A stretch of 41,254 bases of DNA from Candidatus Omnitrophota bacterium (GTDB lineage: Bacteria > Omnitrophota > Gorgyraeia > 2-02-FULL-51-18), in NCBI GenBank assembly GCA_016206805.1, contig JACQQX010000022.1:1-41254 (forward strand). Direction: 5' to 3'. The translations under genes and the position numbers were made by a program. The notes below the pieces were generated by a model. The model saw only the letters and a list, made by a program, of their open reading frames with translations, was not told where the DNA came from and made no database searches. The first letter of the stretch is position 1; the number at the start of each line of letters is the position of its first letter. Shown piece after piece: positions 18,786-27,142 of the stretch.

Positions 18786-19327
18786 AAAAAACTGATCTTT
18801 CTCTTTCTCAGTTTATTTTGTATCTTGAGGTTCTGTATTTCTTCGCTTAACGGCCTGATTTTTTCCGAAAGCATCAACACGCGCTCTTCCCATTTCTGGC
18901 GCTCCTGGACGGACAATGTAATCCCCTTACTCTCTTTCAAAACATGCTGCACATCCGCCAAGGTTTTCTGGTAGCCTTCCAATTCCTTCTCCTTGGCGGC
19001 AATCGCCGCGCTGGCCGTATCCATCTCGCGTTTCAAGGCGTTGCGGTTGGCGGCGATGGTCATCTCAAACTTTTCGATTTTCACGTTCTGCGCTTTGGCG
19101 TAACCGTCATATTCGGACCTGAGTTTTTCGATCTGAGCGTCCATGGCTTTCTTTCGGCCCAAGAGGTCGTCTTTGATCAACCGCGCTTCGGCGTGGATTA
19201 TATCGCGGAACTGGATCATTTGGCGGAACTGGGGATCCTCTTTGATAAGACGGTCCAGCTCTTCAGGCCCGTAAGGCGCGCAGCCCGTAACTAATAATAA
19301 TGTAAAAATGAATAAATTAAATTTCAT
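18779..19327 (-). CDS. Predicted coiled-coil lipoprotein
   Basis: Signal with lipobox LLVTGC; long charged helical region AKEKELEGYQKTLADVQHVLKE. Confidence 0.7.
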   Translation of the reverse strand: MKFNLFIFTLLLVTGCAPYGPEELDRLIKEDPQFRQMIQFRDIIHAEARLIKDDLLGRKKAMDAQIEKLRSEYDGYAKAQNVKIEKFEMTIAANRNALKREMDTASAAIAAKEKELEGYQKTLADVQHVLKESKGITLSVQERQKWEERVLMLSEKIRPLSEEIQNLKIQNKLRKRKISFLK

Positions 19328-19369
19328 GGATTTGAGTGTATCACAAACGGCGGGAAAATGTGTGCGCGG

Positions 19370-19448
19370 GTGTACGGGTTGACGGGTGTGCGGGTTAATT
19401 GAAATAATCCTTCAACCCGCACACTCGCCCACCCGCCAACCCGTACAC
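19370..19448. repeat. Imperfect GC-rich inverted repeat
   Basis: gtgtacgggttgacgggtgtgcgggtt ... aacccgcacactcgcccacccgccaacccgtacac. Confidence 0.65.
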
Positions 19449-19459
19449 TTCTTTATAGA

Positions 19460-20170
19460 TTATTTTCTCGATTTAAAGCTATCAATGAGTGATCCCACAT
19501 ACTTGGCCGCCATATCCTTGCAGCCCAGTCCGATGGCCAAACCGATGCCCAAAGCGATGGCCGCTAAGGTGAATTGGATCACCATATCGAACAAAGTCGT
19601 ATCGACTTTAAGCTGGCGTATCGCTTCGATGATGGTGAATACAATGATAACCGCCTGCGTCACCTGCCCTAAGGTTCTGGCTTGTTGCACGCGCGCGTTG
19701 GCCGCGGTGGTCCTCACCGTATTGCCCATGACGCTGGCGAAGAAAATGCCCAGCACCAGAATGAAAATGCTGGCGATGACGTTGGGAAGATAAAGAATAA
19801 CCTGATTGAGGAGCTCGGCGGCTACCGTGAGCTGAAGCGTATTGACGGCCGCCAGCACCACCACCAGCATGAGAAGCCAGTAAATGAGAACTCCGATGAT
19901 TTCCGAAAGGGTGTAATTGATGTCCCCCTTCGTCAGGATATTGGAAATGCCTATTTTTTCACTGACGGTGTCGAGTCTGGCCAGCTTCAAAAAACGGGTC
20001 ACAACGCGCTGAACCAGAGCGGCGATCAGCCAGCCAATAATGAGAATAAGAATAACACTGACCAAGGTGGGCAAGAACCCCATCACACGCGCCCACATCG
20101 CTTCAACAGGCTCCAAAACTGTGGTTTGCCAGTCAGTCACAGATATCTCCTCCTTTTTAAGAACCAACAA
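19460..20170 (-). CDS. Small mechanosensitive-channel-like protein with conserved TM helix repeats
   Basis: VILILIIGWLIAALVQRVVTRFLKLARLDTVSEKIG..., second TM repeat, AIALGIGLAIGLGCKDMAAKYV. Confidence 0.75.
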   Translation of the reverse strand: MLVLKKEEISVTDWQTTVLEPVEAMWARVMGFLPTLVSVILILIIGWLIAALVQRVVTRFLKLARLDTVSEKIGISNILTKGDINYTLSEIIGVLIYWLLMLVVVLAAVNTLQLTVAAELLNQVILYLPNVIASIFILVLGIFFASVMGNTVRTTAANARVQQARTLGQVTQAVIIVFTIIEAIRQLKVDTTLFDMVIQFTLAAIALGIGLAIGLGCKDMAAKYVGSLIDSFKSRK

Positions 20171-20237
20171 CTTAACTAAAGCCTAGCAAATCAAAACTTT
20201 TATGTCAAGTTCTAACCAATTTTAATCAATCCTGTCA

Positions 20238-20339
20238 CGGGGACGGTTCCTTTTAAGGCAAAAAGTGCCAGGTGTCCGTTCGGTAAAATTTTAAAAATTT
20301 TACACCTGGCACTTTTTGCCTTAAAAGGAACCGTCCCCG
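20238..20339. repeat. Inverted repeat with 38-bp perfect arms
   Basis: cggggacggttccttttaaggcaaaaagtgccaggtgt (20238-20275) and its exact reverse complement at 20302-20339. Confidence 0.97.
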
Positions 20340-20361
20340 CGTAAAACTAATGAAAATTTGG

Positions 20362-20976
20362 TTAGGAAGTTAGAGTGTTTTTGGAGAGGACTTTGAGATT
20401 TTTATCGAATTCGTAGATGATGGGAATGCCCGTAGCCAGGTTGAGCTCCAACACTTGTTCTTTGGTGAGTTTATCCAGGTGCATGATAATGGAACGGAGG
20501 CTATTGCCATGAGCGGCGACGATGATGTTTTTACCATCTTTCAGGTCTTTTTCAACCCTGGACTGAAAATAAGGCAGGGTGCGCGCCGCGGTGTCTTTCA
20601 GGCTTTCTCCACCGGGGGGCGCGATATCATAAGAACGCCGCCAGATTTTGACCTGGTCATCACCAAACTTTTTGGCGGTCTCCGCCTTATTCAGACCTTG
20701 CAAATCACCGTAATGACGCTCATTCAAAGCCTGATCTTTTTCTACCGAAATATTTACGCCCAAACGCTCTAAGATAATCTTTAAGGTGTGCTGCGCGCGC
20801 TGGAGCGCCGAGGTATACGCTTTGTCCAGATGAATGTTTTGTTTTTTAAGACAATCACCTGCGAGCTTCGCCTCCTCCACTCCCTTTGGAGACAAAGGCA
20901 CATCCACCCATCCGGTAAACCGGTTTTCCAGATTCCACTGCGACTCTCCATGACGAACCAGAACCAGAATAGACAC
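20362..20976 (-). CDS. gpmA: 2,3-bisphosphoglycerate-dependent phosphoglycerate mutase
   Basis: GTG start at 20976 after GGAGGTTTTT; LVLVRHGESQWNLENRFTGWVDVPLS, ALNERHYGDLQGLNK, AAHGNSLRSIIMHLD. Confidence 0.95.
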   Translation of the reverse strand: MSILVLVRHGESQWNLENRFTGWVDVPLSPKGVEEAKLAGDCLKKQNIHLDKAYTSALQRAQHTLKIILERLGVNISVEKDQALNERHYGDLQGLNKAETAKKFGDDQVKIWRRSYDIAPPGGESLKDTAARTLPYFQSRVEKDLKDGKNIIVAAHGNSLRSIIMHLDKLTKEQVLELNLATGIPIIYEFDKNLKVLSKNTLTS

Positions 20977-20997
20977 AAAAACCTCCGTTAAGTAGAC

Positions 20998-21082
20998 AGT
21001 AGTCAGTAGACAGCGTTCAGGGAAAACCAAAAACGTATTTTCTGATTTTCCCCTGTCTACTGAAACCTGTCTACTGACTACT
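20998..21082. repeat. Inverted repeat, 16-bp arms (agtagtcagtagacag)
   Basis: 20998-21013 and exact reverse complement 21067-21082; additional agtagacag/ctgtctact copies alongside. Confidence 0.9.
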
Positions 21083-22811
21083 AGTTGCAGATCACTAAAT
21101 GTTTTTCCTGCGGCAATTCCGCTGAAATCCGCTTCAGTACTTCCCCTTTCAAAAGTCTTTCCAATGCCGTCCGGCGTGTGGTGCCGATCATCACCGTATC
21201 CAGCTCCAGCTCTTTGGACGTTTTAACAATCGTTCCGCCCGGATCATCCCCCAAGTTCCATAAGGGCACGGCCGTGATGCCGTGTTTCTCAAATTCCTGC
21301 ACGACTTCATTGAGAACCGAAACCGATTCTTTCGCGGGCTCCACTTCGGTGGGATAGCCCCAGCCGGGAGGCTTTTCTTCCACAAAAAGCGTGTAAACTA
21401 CCTTCTCCCCTTTACCTCTGGCGTGCAGCGAAGCCTCCTCCACCAGCGAGGCGTTGGCTGTTTTCACGGCCACAAGCGTCGAACCCCGATAAAGCGGCAT
21501 GAGGTCGCGCGCCTCCTGCACGGTGAGCACATTGATGCCCAAGACCTCCGGCACCGCCACACGCGCGCGCTCCACCCACTGGGCGCCGGCACGCGCCAAA
21601 AGGCCAACGCCCAGAACGGTCGCGGCAAAAACAACCGCATGATGTTTTTCATAAATAATGGTGATTTCAATCGCCACCATGATCACCGCCGCCGCCCCCA
21701 AGATAAACCTTTCCGGTTTCTTGATGGTCAAATTAAAATTCGTGCAACAGGCGGTGAGATTAATAGCGATGGCCCCGACGACACCGATGGCATAAAGGGC
21801 CGCCAGACGTTCAACGCTATTCTCCAAAAGCAAAACCAAGGCCGGGACGCACACAGCCAAAAGAAGCGCAAACCACGGCATGCCATACCGGTTAAGGTTC
21901 GAGAAAATCGGCGGCAGCTCTTTGTCCTTGGACATCAGAAACATGATGCTGATCAGGTCCGTAATAGCCGTATTGCAGGCCGACAAAAGTAAAAGCGCCA
22001 TCACCACCGCCACCACTTTCCCGTACCAGGGAGCGATATAATGCTCACCGATTACGCGAATCATGTCTTCGGTGTGCCCAGTCAGTCCAGGGATCGCATT
22101 CATCGCCGCGCCCAAAATCAGCGAAATAACCGTAACCTCGATGAGCACCGGCACAATCGCGCGTTTGGCCGTGCGTTTGACAGGCTCCACCATGATTCCG
22201 GTTGTATTGGCAATGGCCTCTACGCCGGAAAGCGCTAACACAATGCCGACAAAACTTGTCCAATGCGCAAAAAAAGAACCTTGGGGAGGGGTGATCTGAA
22301 CCTCTTTTAAATGAGGAAAAACAGCCACGCAGAGAATGCCCAAAACGGAGACCATGGCGACAGCGATGAAGGCGGCGATATTGCCGCTCTTGGCAGGTCC
22401 AAAAATATTGATCAGTCCGATAAGAGTCAAAGCCCCTATCGCCCACAACTCCGGATGAGCAAAACCAATGTAGTGAAATGCGTCCAGACTGCTCAGTGAG
22501 GCGGTAACCACGTAATCCGCCACCAAAAGAAGCGCGCCGACAACCGCTAGGATTTTTGAACGATTACGAACCGCCGAATAAACTCCTCCGCCATCCGGAT
22601 AAGCTTTGCAAATAATAATGTAACAAAATCCGATGACAGCCGTGAGAGCGCTCATGGCCAAAAGATAAAACATCGAGGCGTGCCCGGCCAGCGCAAAAGC
22701 CAGACCCAAAACATAAGCCTTCGAAGTGCCCCAGTCCCCATACAGCATGGCGCTGGCCTGGTACCACTTGAGCTCGCGAGGTCTTTCGACTTTTTTCAAT
22801 AAAAGGGACAT
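21081..22811 (-). CDS. APC-family permease with C-terminal universal-stress-like domain
   Basis: Multi-TM MLYGDWGTSKAYVLGLAFALAG, CKAYPDGGGVYSAVRNRS; C-terminal VMIGTTRRTALERLLKGEVLKRISAELPQEKHLVIC. Confidence 0.83.
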   Translation of the reverse strand: MSLLLKKVERPRELKWYQASAMLYGDWGTSKAYVLGLAFALAGHASMFYLLAMSALTAVIGFCYIIICKAYPDGGGVYSAVRNRSKILAVVGALLLVADYVVTASLSSLDAFHYIGFAHPELWAIGALTLIGLINIFGPAKSGNIAAFIAVAMVSVLGILCVAVFPHLKEVQITPPQGSFFAHWTSFVGIVLALSGVEAIANTTGIMVEPVKRTAKRAIVPVLIEVTVISLILGAAMNAIPGLTGHTEDMIRVIGEHYIAPWYGKVVAVVMALLLLSACNTAITDLISIMFLMSKDKELPPIFSNLNRYGMPWFALLLAVCVPALVLLLENSVERLAALYAIGVVGAIAINLTACCTNFNLTIKKPERFILGAAAVIMVAIEITIIYEKHHAVVFAATVLGVGLLARAGAQWVERARVAVPEVLGINVLTVQEARDLMPLYRGSTLVAVKTANASLVEEASLHARGKGEKVVYTLFVEEKPPGWGYPTEVEPAKESVSVLNEVVQEFEKHGITAVPLWNLGDDPGGTIVKTSKELELDTVMIGTTRRTALERLLKGEVLKRISAELPQEKHLVICN

Positions 22812-22825
22812 CGTTCCTCTTTCAC

Positions 22826-22856
22826 AAAAAAAGGAGCCTACTGTTTAAGTAGGCCC
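22826..22856 (-). terminator. Rho-independent terminator downstream of the BI-1 gene
   Basis: Minus strand: GCCTACT-TAAAC-AGTAGGC stem followed after CTCC by TTTTTTT. Confidence 0.8.
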
Positions 22857-22886
22857 CCGATTCAATTGTTATTGCCAACCACTTCG

Positions 22887-23582
22887 TTAATCTCTTCGCT
22901 TGCCGAATATCCTTAAAAGAAGAATGAAGAGATTAATAAAATCAAGATACAGCGTCAACGCGCCCAAGATCGCCACGCGTTTTTCGGCTTCGGCGTTCTC
23001 ACAACCCGTCGCGCGGATGGCTTTGAGTTTCTGCGTATCGTAGGCGATAAGACCCAGAAACACGGCGATGCCGATAAAAGTCGTGACCCACATGAGAGCC
23101 GAGCTTTTCAGGAAAATATTGACGATACTGGCGATGATAACGCCGATAAGGCCCATGATCGCCAAGCCCCCCACTCCCGTCAGGTCTTTCTTGGTCGTCG
23201 CGCCATAAAGGCTGAAGAAAAAGAAAGTCCCGGCCGTCACGGCAAAAGTCGTGAGCACGGAAACCCCGGTGTACACCAGGAAAATGGAAGTGAGCGTGAT
23301 CCCGTTCAGAAAGGAATAGGCCAAAAAGAGCGTGGAACCCATCGCCACACTCATGCGCATCGCGGCGGCTGAAAACCAGATCACCAGTCCCAATTCCGCG
23401 ATCACCAAACCAATCAAAAGCGCGCTGTTGGTGAAAACGGCTCTGAGCAGATTGGGTTGTGACAAAAGCCAGAAGGAAGCGGCGGCGGAAACGACCAGGC
23501 CGCCGGCCATCCAAAGATACACACGGGAAAGAAAGTTGGATTCGGCGACCTGCGCCGAACGCGCTACCGATTGATTGTCCAT
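22887..23582 (-). CDS. Bax inhibitor-1/YccA family protein
   Basis: MDNQSVARSAQVAESNFLSRVYLWMAGGLVVSAAASF, LNGITLTSIFLVY, GLIAYDTQKLK. Upstream 18 codons in the ORF track are repeat-derived. Confidence 0.9.
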   Translation of the reverse strand: MDNQSVARSAQVAESNFLSRVYLWMAGGLVVSAAASFWLLSQPNLLRAVFTNSALLIGLVIAELGLVIWFSAAAMRMSVAMGSTLFLAYSFLNGITLTSIFLVYTGVSVLTTFAVTAGTFFFFSLYGATTKKDLTGVGGLAIMGLIGVIIASIVNIFLKSSALMWVTTFIGIAVFLGLIAYDTQKLKAIRATGCENAEAEKRVAILGALTLYLDFINLFILLLRIFGKRRD

Positions 23583-23597
23583 AAGTGCCTCCATATC

Positions 23598-23683
23598 GTC
23601 ATTGCGAGGAGGTCGCCTCGGCGGCCGACGAAGCAATCCCTGTTCAGAGATTGCTTCGGCCGCCGCGGCGGCCTCGCAATGAC
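23598..23683. repeat. Dispersed GTCATTGCGAG...GAAGCAATC palindromic repeat
   Basis: gtcattgcgaggaggtcgcctcggcggccgacgaagcaatc ... gattgcttcggccgccgcggcggcctcgcaatgac. Confidence 0.9.
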
Positions 23684-23690
23684 ATTTTAT

Positions 23691-24704
23691 TTATTCTATT
23701 GGAATCTTGATCTTCGTGCCCTTTTTCGGCCGGTCCGGATTGGGCAGTAAGTCCTTGTTGAACTCGTAAATCCTTTTCCACTGGCGGCCGTCGCCATACT
23801 CGCGCTTGGCGATACTCCAAAGCGTATCCCCCTGCTGGATCGTGACCTCGCGCGTATCGACTTTGATGTCGCCTTCAAAAAGCTGCCGCTCTTCGACAAC
23901 TTTCTTGTCCTCATAAAGACCCGCCTGAGAAGAAGGGATCATCACTTCTTCCACTTCAGCGATCATGAACTGGGCGTTGCGATCCTTCTGCATGCCCACA
24001 AGATCCGTGCGAGGCGCCATGGCGTCGAGCTTCCCGCGGCTTAAAATCCTGATCCGGTCTTCCGGCAAGCCCTGCTCGGTTAAAAAGTCTTTCACATTGG
24101 CCGCGCGTTTCTCACCCAGTTTCAGGTTGTGCTTCTCGGAGCCGCGGACATCGGCGTTGCCGGTGATGAGAATATCCGCTTCAGGGTGGCTGGTCATCGT
24201 CTCAAGCGCCTGCGTCAACGCTTCTTGAGCGTCATCGCGCAAAGCGGACTTGTCAAAATCAAAATAAACTTTCACGTTCTTGATCACTTTTTTGATCACC
24301 AGCGACGGCTTCATCTCGCCGGAGGAACTTTTGTAATCAAAAATGACTTTGCGCACATACACAAATCCTTGATTGCCCCAGGGCCGCGCCGATCCCGGGG
24401 TTTGCGGCCACCACCAGTAACCGCTGCGACCCTCGTCTTTCACCGGAGCGGGGCGCGCGTCCGTCGGCCACCAGGAAAACTTCTTGGCCATGCGGGCATC
24501 ATCATCTGTTTTGACTGGCGGGAAATTAATATCCACGCCTTGCGAAGAAGCCTCCGAACCGACAGCCCTCACTTCCGTCTTGGGAAATTGGCCGAGCGGT
24601 TCCGGCGACTCTTCCGAAGACAGGGGTCCCGCATCGGCAAAAGCGGCGGATGAAAAAACAAAAGCGGTTAAAAGAGCGGCGGGTAATATCAAAATTTGCT
24701 TCAT
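23691..24704 (-). CDS. OmpA-family protein with C-terminal LysM domain
   Basis: Signal peptide; VYFDFDKSALRDDAQEAL, ITGNADVRGSEKHNLKLGEKRAANVKDFL; LysM VTIQQGDTLWSIAKREYGDGRQWKRIYEFNK. Confidence 0.92.
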   Translation of the reverse strand: MKQILILPAALLTAFVFSSAAFADAGPLSSEESPEPLGQFPKTEVRAVGSEASSQGVDINFPPVKTDDDARMAKKFSWWPTDARPAPVKDEGRSGYWWWPQTPGSARPWGNQGFVYVRKVIFDYKSSSGEMKPSLVIKKVIKNVKVYFDFDKSALRDDAQEALTQALETMTSHPEADILITGNADVRGSEKHNLKLGEKRAANVKDFLTEQGLPEDRIRILSRGKLDAMAPRTDLVGMQKDRNAQFMIAEVEEVMIPSSQAGLYEDKKVVEERQLFEGDIKVDTREVTIQQGDTLWSIAKREYGDGRQWKRIYEFNKDLLPNPDRPKKGTKIKIPIE

Positions 24705-24852
24705 AAAGTCATCATCCTTGGTATTATTGGTGGAATTAAAACTCTCTGCGCTGCGGTAAAAACAGGATACTAAAGCTGCCCCCAGCAGTCAATGTTAATT
24801 GGTTCCTCAAGGTACCGCCTCAAGGTACCGGGGGTGCCGGGTGCGCCTGGCG

Positions 24853-25806
24853 CTACAAGGAGTTCAGGACATCAATCAACTGCCGTATCCGACTGTAACT
24901 GGACCGGTTAAAGGCAAAGATGATGCGTCCAAGACTCGGGTCTTTCTGGTCATCCTCCTCAACGGACTCCAATCGACGAAATTCCCCGTGAGACAAGATG
25001 TCCGCGAACTCCCCATTTAAACGCTCAATCGTCGCGTCGGCGATAGGTTTGCGAAACCGCATCAGGTATTCATCCTTAAAAAACCGCGCGGAATGGTAGT
25101 TTTTGTAAAAATGGACCACCTCTTCGGCGGCCTCTTCCATGTCCTGATAATGCCGAACGAGCGACAGGTCCTGCGGGGAAATCAACCGCTCCTCCGTGAG
25201 ATTTTTTTTCCAAAGCTCCAGCGTCGATGTCCAAAATGTGCCTCCGGGATTATCCGCCATCACGATGGGCCGCGGCATGGCCTTGCCCGTCTGGACGAGC
25301 GTCAGCGACTCAAAACCTTCGTCAAACGTTCCAAAACCGCCCGGAAACAACACGGTGGCCTGGGACTCTTTTAAAAACATAAGCTTTCGGGTGAAAAAAT
25401 ACTTGAAGTGAATGAGTTTTTCGTTGCCCAGGATCACGGGACTGGCCGCCTGCTCAAAAGGCAGCAGGATATTCAATCCGAAGCTGTTTTTCGCGCCGGC
25501 GCCGTCCATCACCGCTTCCATGATGCCGCTGGCGCCGCCTGTGATCACCATCCAGCCTTTTTTAGAAAGCCTCTTGCCGAAGTCACGGGCGTATCGGAAG
25601 ATCTCGTGATGCTTGGGCGTGCGCGCCGAGCCAAAAACAGCGGCTTTGGGAATGCCACGATAGGGTTTAAAAACTTTTAACGCGTAACGAAGCTCTTTGA
25701 AAGCGGTGTTGAGCAGCCGCAGCTCCATGACATCGAGTTTTTCCTTGCGGAGCTTGTCGATGTTGAGCAGCATGTCCTCATAAATGGCGTCGAGAGAAGA
25801 GTCCAT
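24853..25806 (-). CDS. LOG/TIGR00730-family Rossmann-fold protein
   Basis: KAAVFGSARTPK, WMVITGGASGIMEAVMDGA, ATVLFPGGFGTFDEGFESL. Start at 25806 preferred; the upstream extension MIPRLAALARDD is repeat-derived. Confidence 0.87.
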   Translation of the reverse strand: MDSSLDAIYEDMLLNIDKLRKEKLDVMELRLLNTAFKELRYALKVFKPYRGIPKAAVFGSARTPKHHEIFRYARDFGKRLSKKGWMVITGGASGIMEAVMDGAGAKNSFGLNILLPFEQAASPVILGNEKLIHFKYFFTRKLMFLKESQATVLFPGGFGTFDEGFESLTLVQTGKAMPRPIVMADNPGGTFWTSTLELWKKNLTEERLISPQDLSLVRHYQDMEEAAEEVVHFYKNYHSARFFKDEYLMRFRKPIADATIERLNGEFADILSHGEFRRLESVEEDDQKDPSLGRIIFAFNRSSYSRIRQLIDVLNSL

Positions 25807-25888
25807 GTCATCCCGAGCGAGCGCAGCGAGTCGAGGGATCAAGTTGATTCCTCGACTCGTCGCCTGCGGTAACTCCCTCGGAATGACA
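25807..25888. repeat. Dispersed GTCATCCCGAGCGAGCGCAGCGAG...GGAATGAC repeat
   Basis: Starts directly next to the LOG start codon; gtcatcccgagcgagcgcagcgagtcgagggatca ... cctcgactcgtcgcctgcggtaactccctcggaatgac. Confidence 0.85.
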
Positions 25889-25893
25889 ACTTT

Positions 25894-26922
25894 TCATTTC
25901 GCCAGAACGTAGGAGAAAATAAGCGGAGCGACAATGGAGGCGTCCGACTCGATCACAAAACGCGGGGTGTCGGAAGCGAGCTTGCCCCAGGTGATTTTTT
26001 CATTGGGCACCGCGCCGCTATAGGAACCGTAGGAAGTCGTGCTGTCGGAAATCTGGCAGAAATAACCCCAAAGCCGGCATTTTTCCTTCAAATCCTGCAG
26101 GATAAGCGGCACCACGCAAATCGGAAAATCTCCGGCGATCCCGCCGCCGATTTGAAAAAAACCAAGCGACTGCGTCGTCGTATTTTTTTTGTACCAGTCG
26201 ATGAGGGCGGCCATCTGCTCAACGCCGGACTTCACCACTTGAAAATTCGAAACGTCCTTGCGGATGACATTGGCGACAAAGATGTTGCCGAGTGTCGAGT
26301 CTTCCCAGCCCGGCGTGAAAATGGGGATATTTTTCTCACAAGCGGCCAAGACCCAGGAGTCTTTCGGATCGATTTCGTAAAACTTTTTGATGACGCCGCT
26401 CCGTAAAAGCTGGTACATGTACTCGTACGGAAAATAACGCTCACCCGCTTTGTCTGCTTTTTGCCAGAACTTTAAAACCTGCCGCTCGATGCGCCGCATC
26501 GCCTCCTCCTCGGGAATGCAGGTATCGGTGACGCGGTTCAAGCCCTTGTCGCGAAGCTCCTCCTCTTCGCGGTCGGAAAGGCTCCGATATCCCGGGACGC
26601 GCTTGTAGTGGTTGTGCGCGACGAGATTGAATATGTCTTCTTCGAGATTGGCGCCGGTGGTGCAAATGCCGTGAACTTTGCCTTCGCGTATCATGTCCGC
26701 CAGGGAAAGGCCAAGCTCACCGGTGCTCATGGCGCCGGCCATGGCGAAAAACATCTTGCCGCCGTCTTTTAGATGACGGGCATAGGCCTCCGCCGCGTCG
26801 ATGATGACGGCGGCGTTAAAATGACGATAATGGTGCCGGATAAATTCTTTGACCGCCGCGTAATTTTTTCCTGTCGCGGCGCTTGCAGCTTTCGGCTTGG
26901 ACGACTGCGTTTTGATTGGCAT
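25894..26922 (-). CDS. Deoxyhypusine-synthase-like protein
   Basis: FFAMAGAMSTGELGLSLADMI, ICTTGANLEEDIFNLVAHNHY, PIFTPGWEDSTLGN, FQIGGGIAGDFPICVVP, SYGSYSGAVPNEKITWGKL. Confidence 0.88.
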   Translation of the reverse strand: MPIKTQSSKPKAASAATGKNYAAVKEFIRHHYRHFNAAVIIDAAEAYARHLKDGGKMFFAMAGAMSTGELGLSLADMIREGKVHGICTTGANLEEDIFNLVAHNHYKRVPGYRSLSDREEEELRDKGLNRVTDTCIPEEEAMRRIERQVLKFWQKADKAGERYFPYEYMYQLLRSGVIKKFYEIDPKDSWVLAACEKNIPIFTPGWEDSTLGNIFVANVIRKDVSNFQVVKSGVEQMAALIDWYKKNTTTQSLGFFQIGGGIAGDFPICVVPLILQDLKEKCRLWGYFCQISDSTTSYGSYSGAVPNEKITWGKLASDTPRFVIESDASIVAPLIFSYVLAK

Positions 26923-26945
26923 TGGAATTATTTATAACACAGGGC

Positions 26946-27138
26946 TGTCATTCCCGCAACAGTCATTGCGAGTACCTCACGTCATTGCGAGCTCCTCTGG
27001 TCATTGCGAGGTCGCCGAAGGCGACCGAAGCAATCTATGTCGTCTCTAGCAGAGTTTGCTTCGGTCGCCTTCGGCGACCTCGCAACCGCTCCGCTCCTCG
27101 CAACCGCTCCGCTCCTCGCAATGACAGTTTCGCAATGA
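26946..27138. repeat. Nested dispersed-repeat cluster
   Basis: Successive gtcattgcgag heads, 30-bp perfect inverted repeat 27004-27033/27056-27085, and an 18-bp tandem duplication aaccgctccgctcctcgc. Confidence 0.88.
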
Positions 27139-27142
27139 CGGC

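Noticed and set aside
21282-21992. 236-aa plus-strand ORF
   Set aside because: Antisense shadow of the APC permease gene; no family signature.
24790-24850. Short direct repeat cctcaaggtaccg
   Set aside because: Only a 12-13 bp tandem duplication; too small to interpret.
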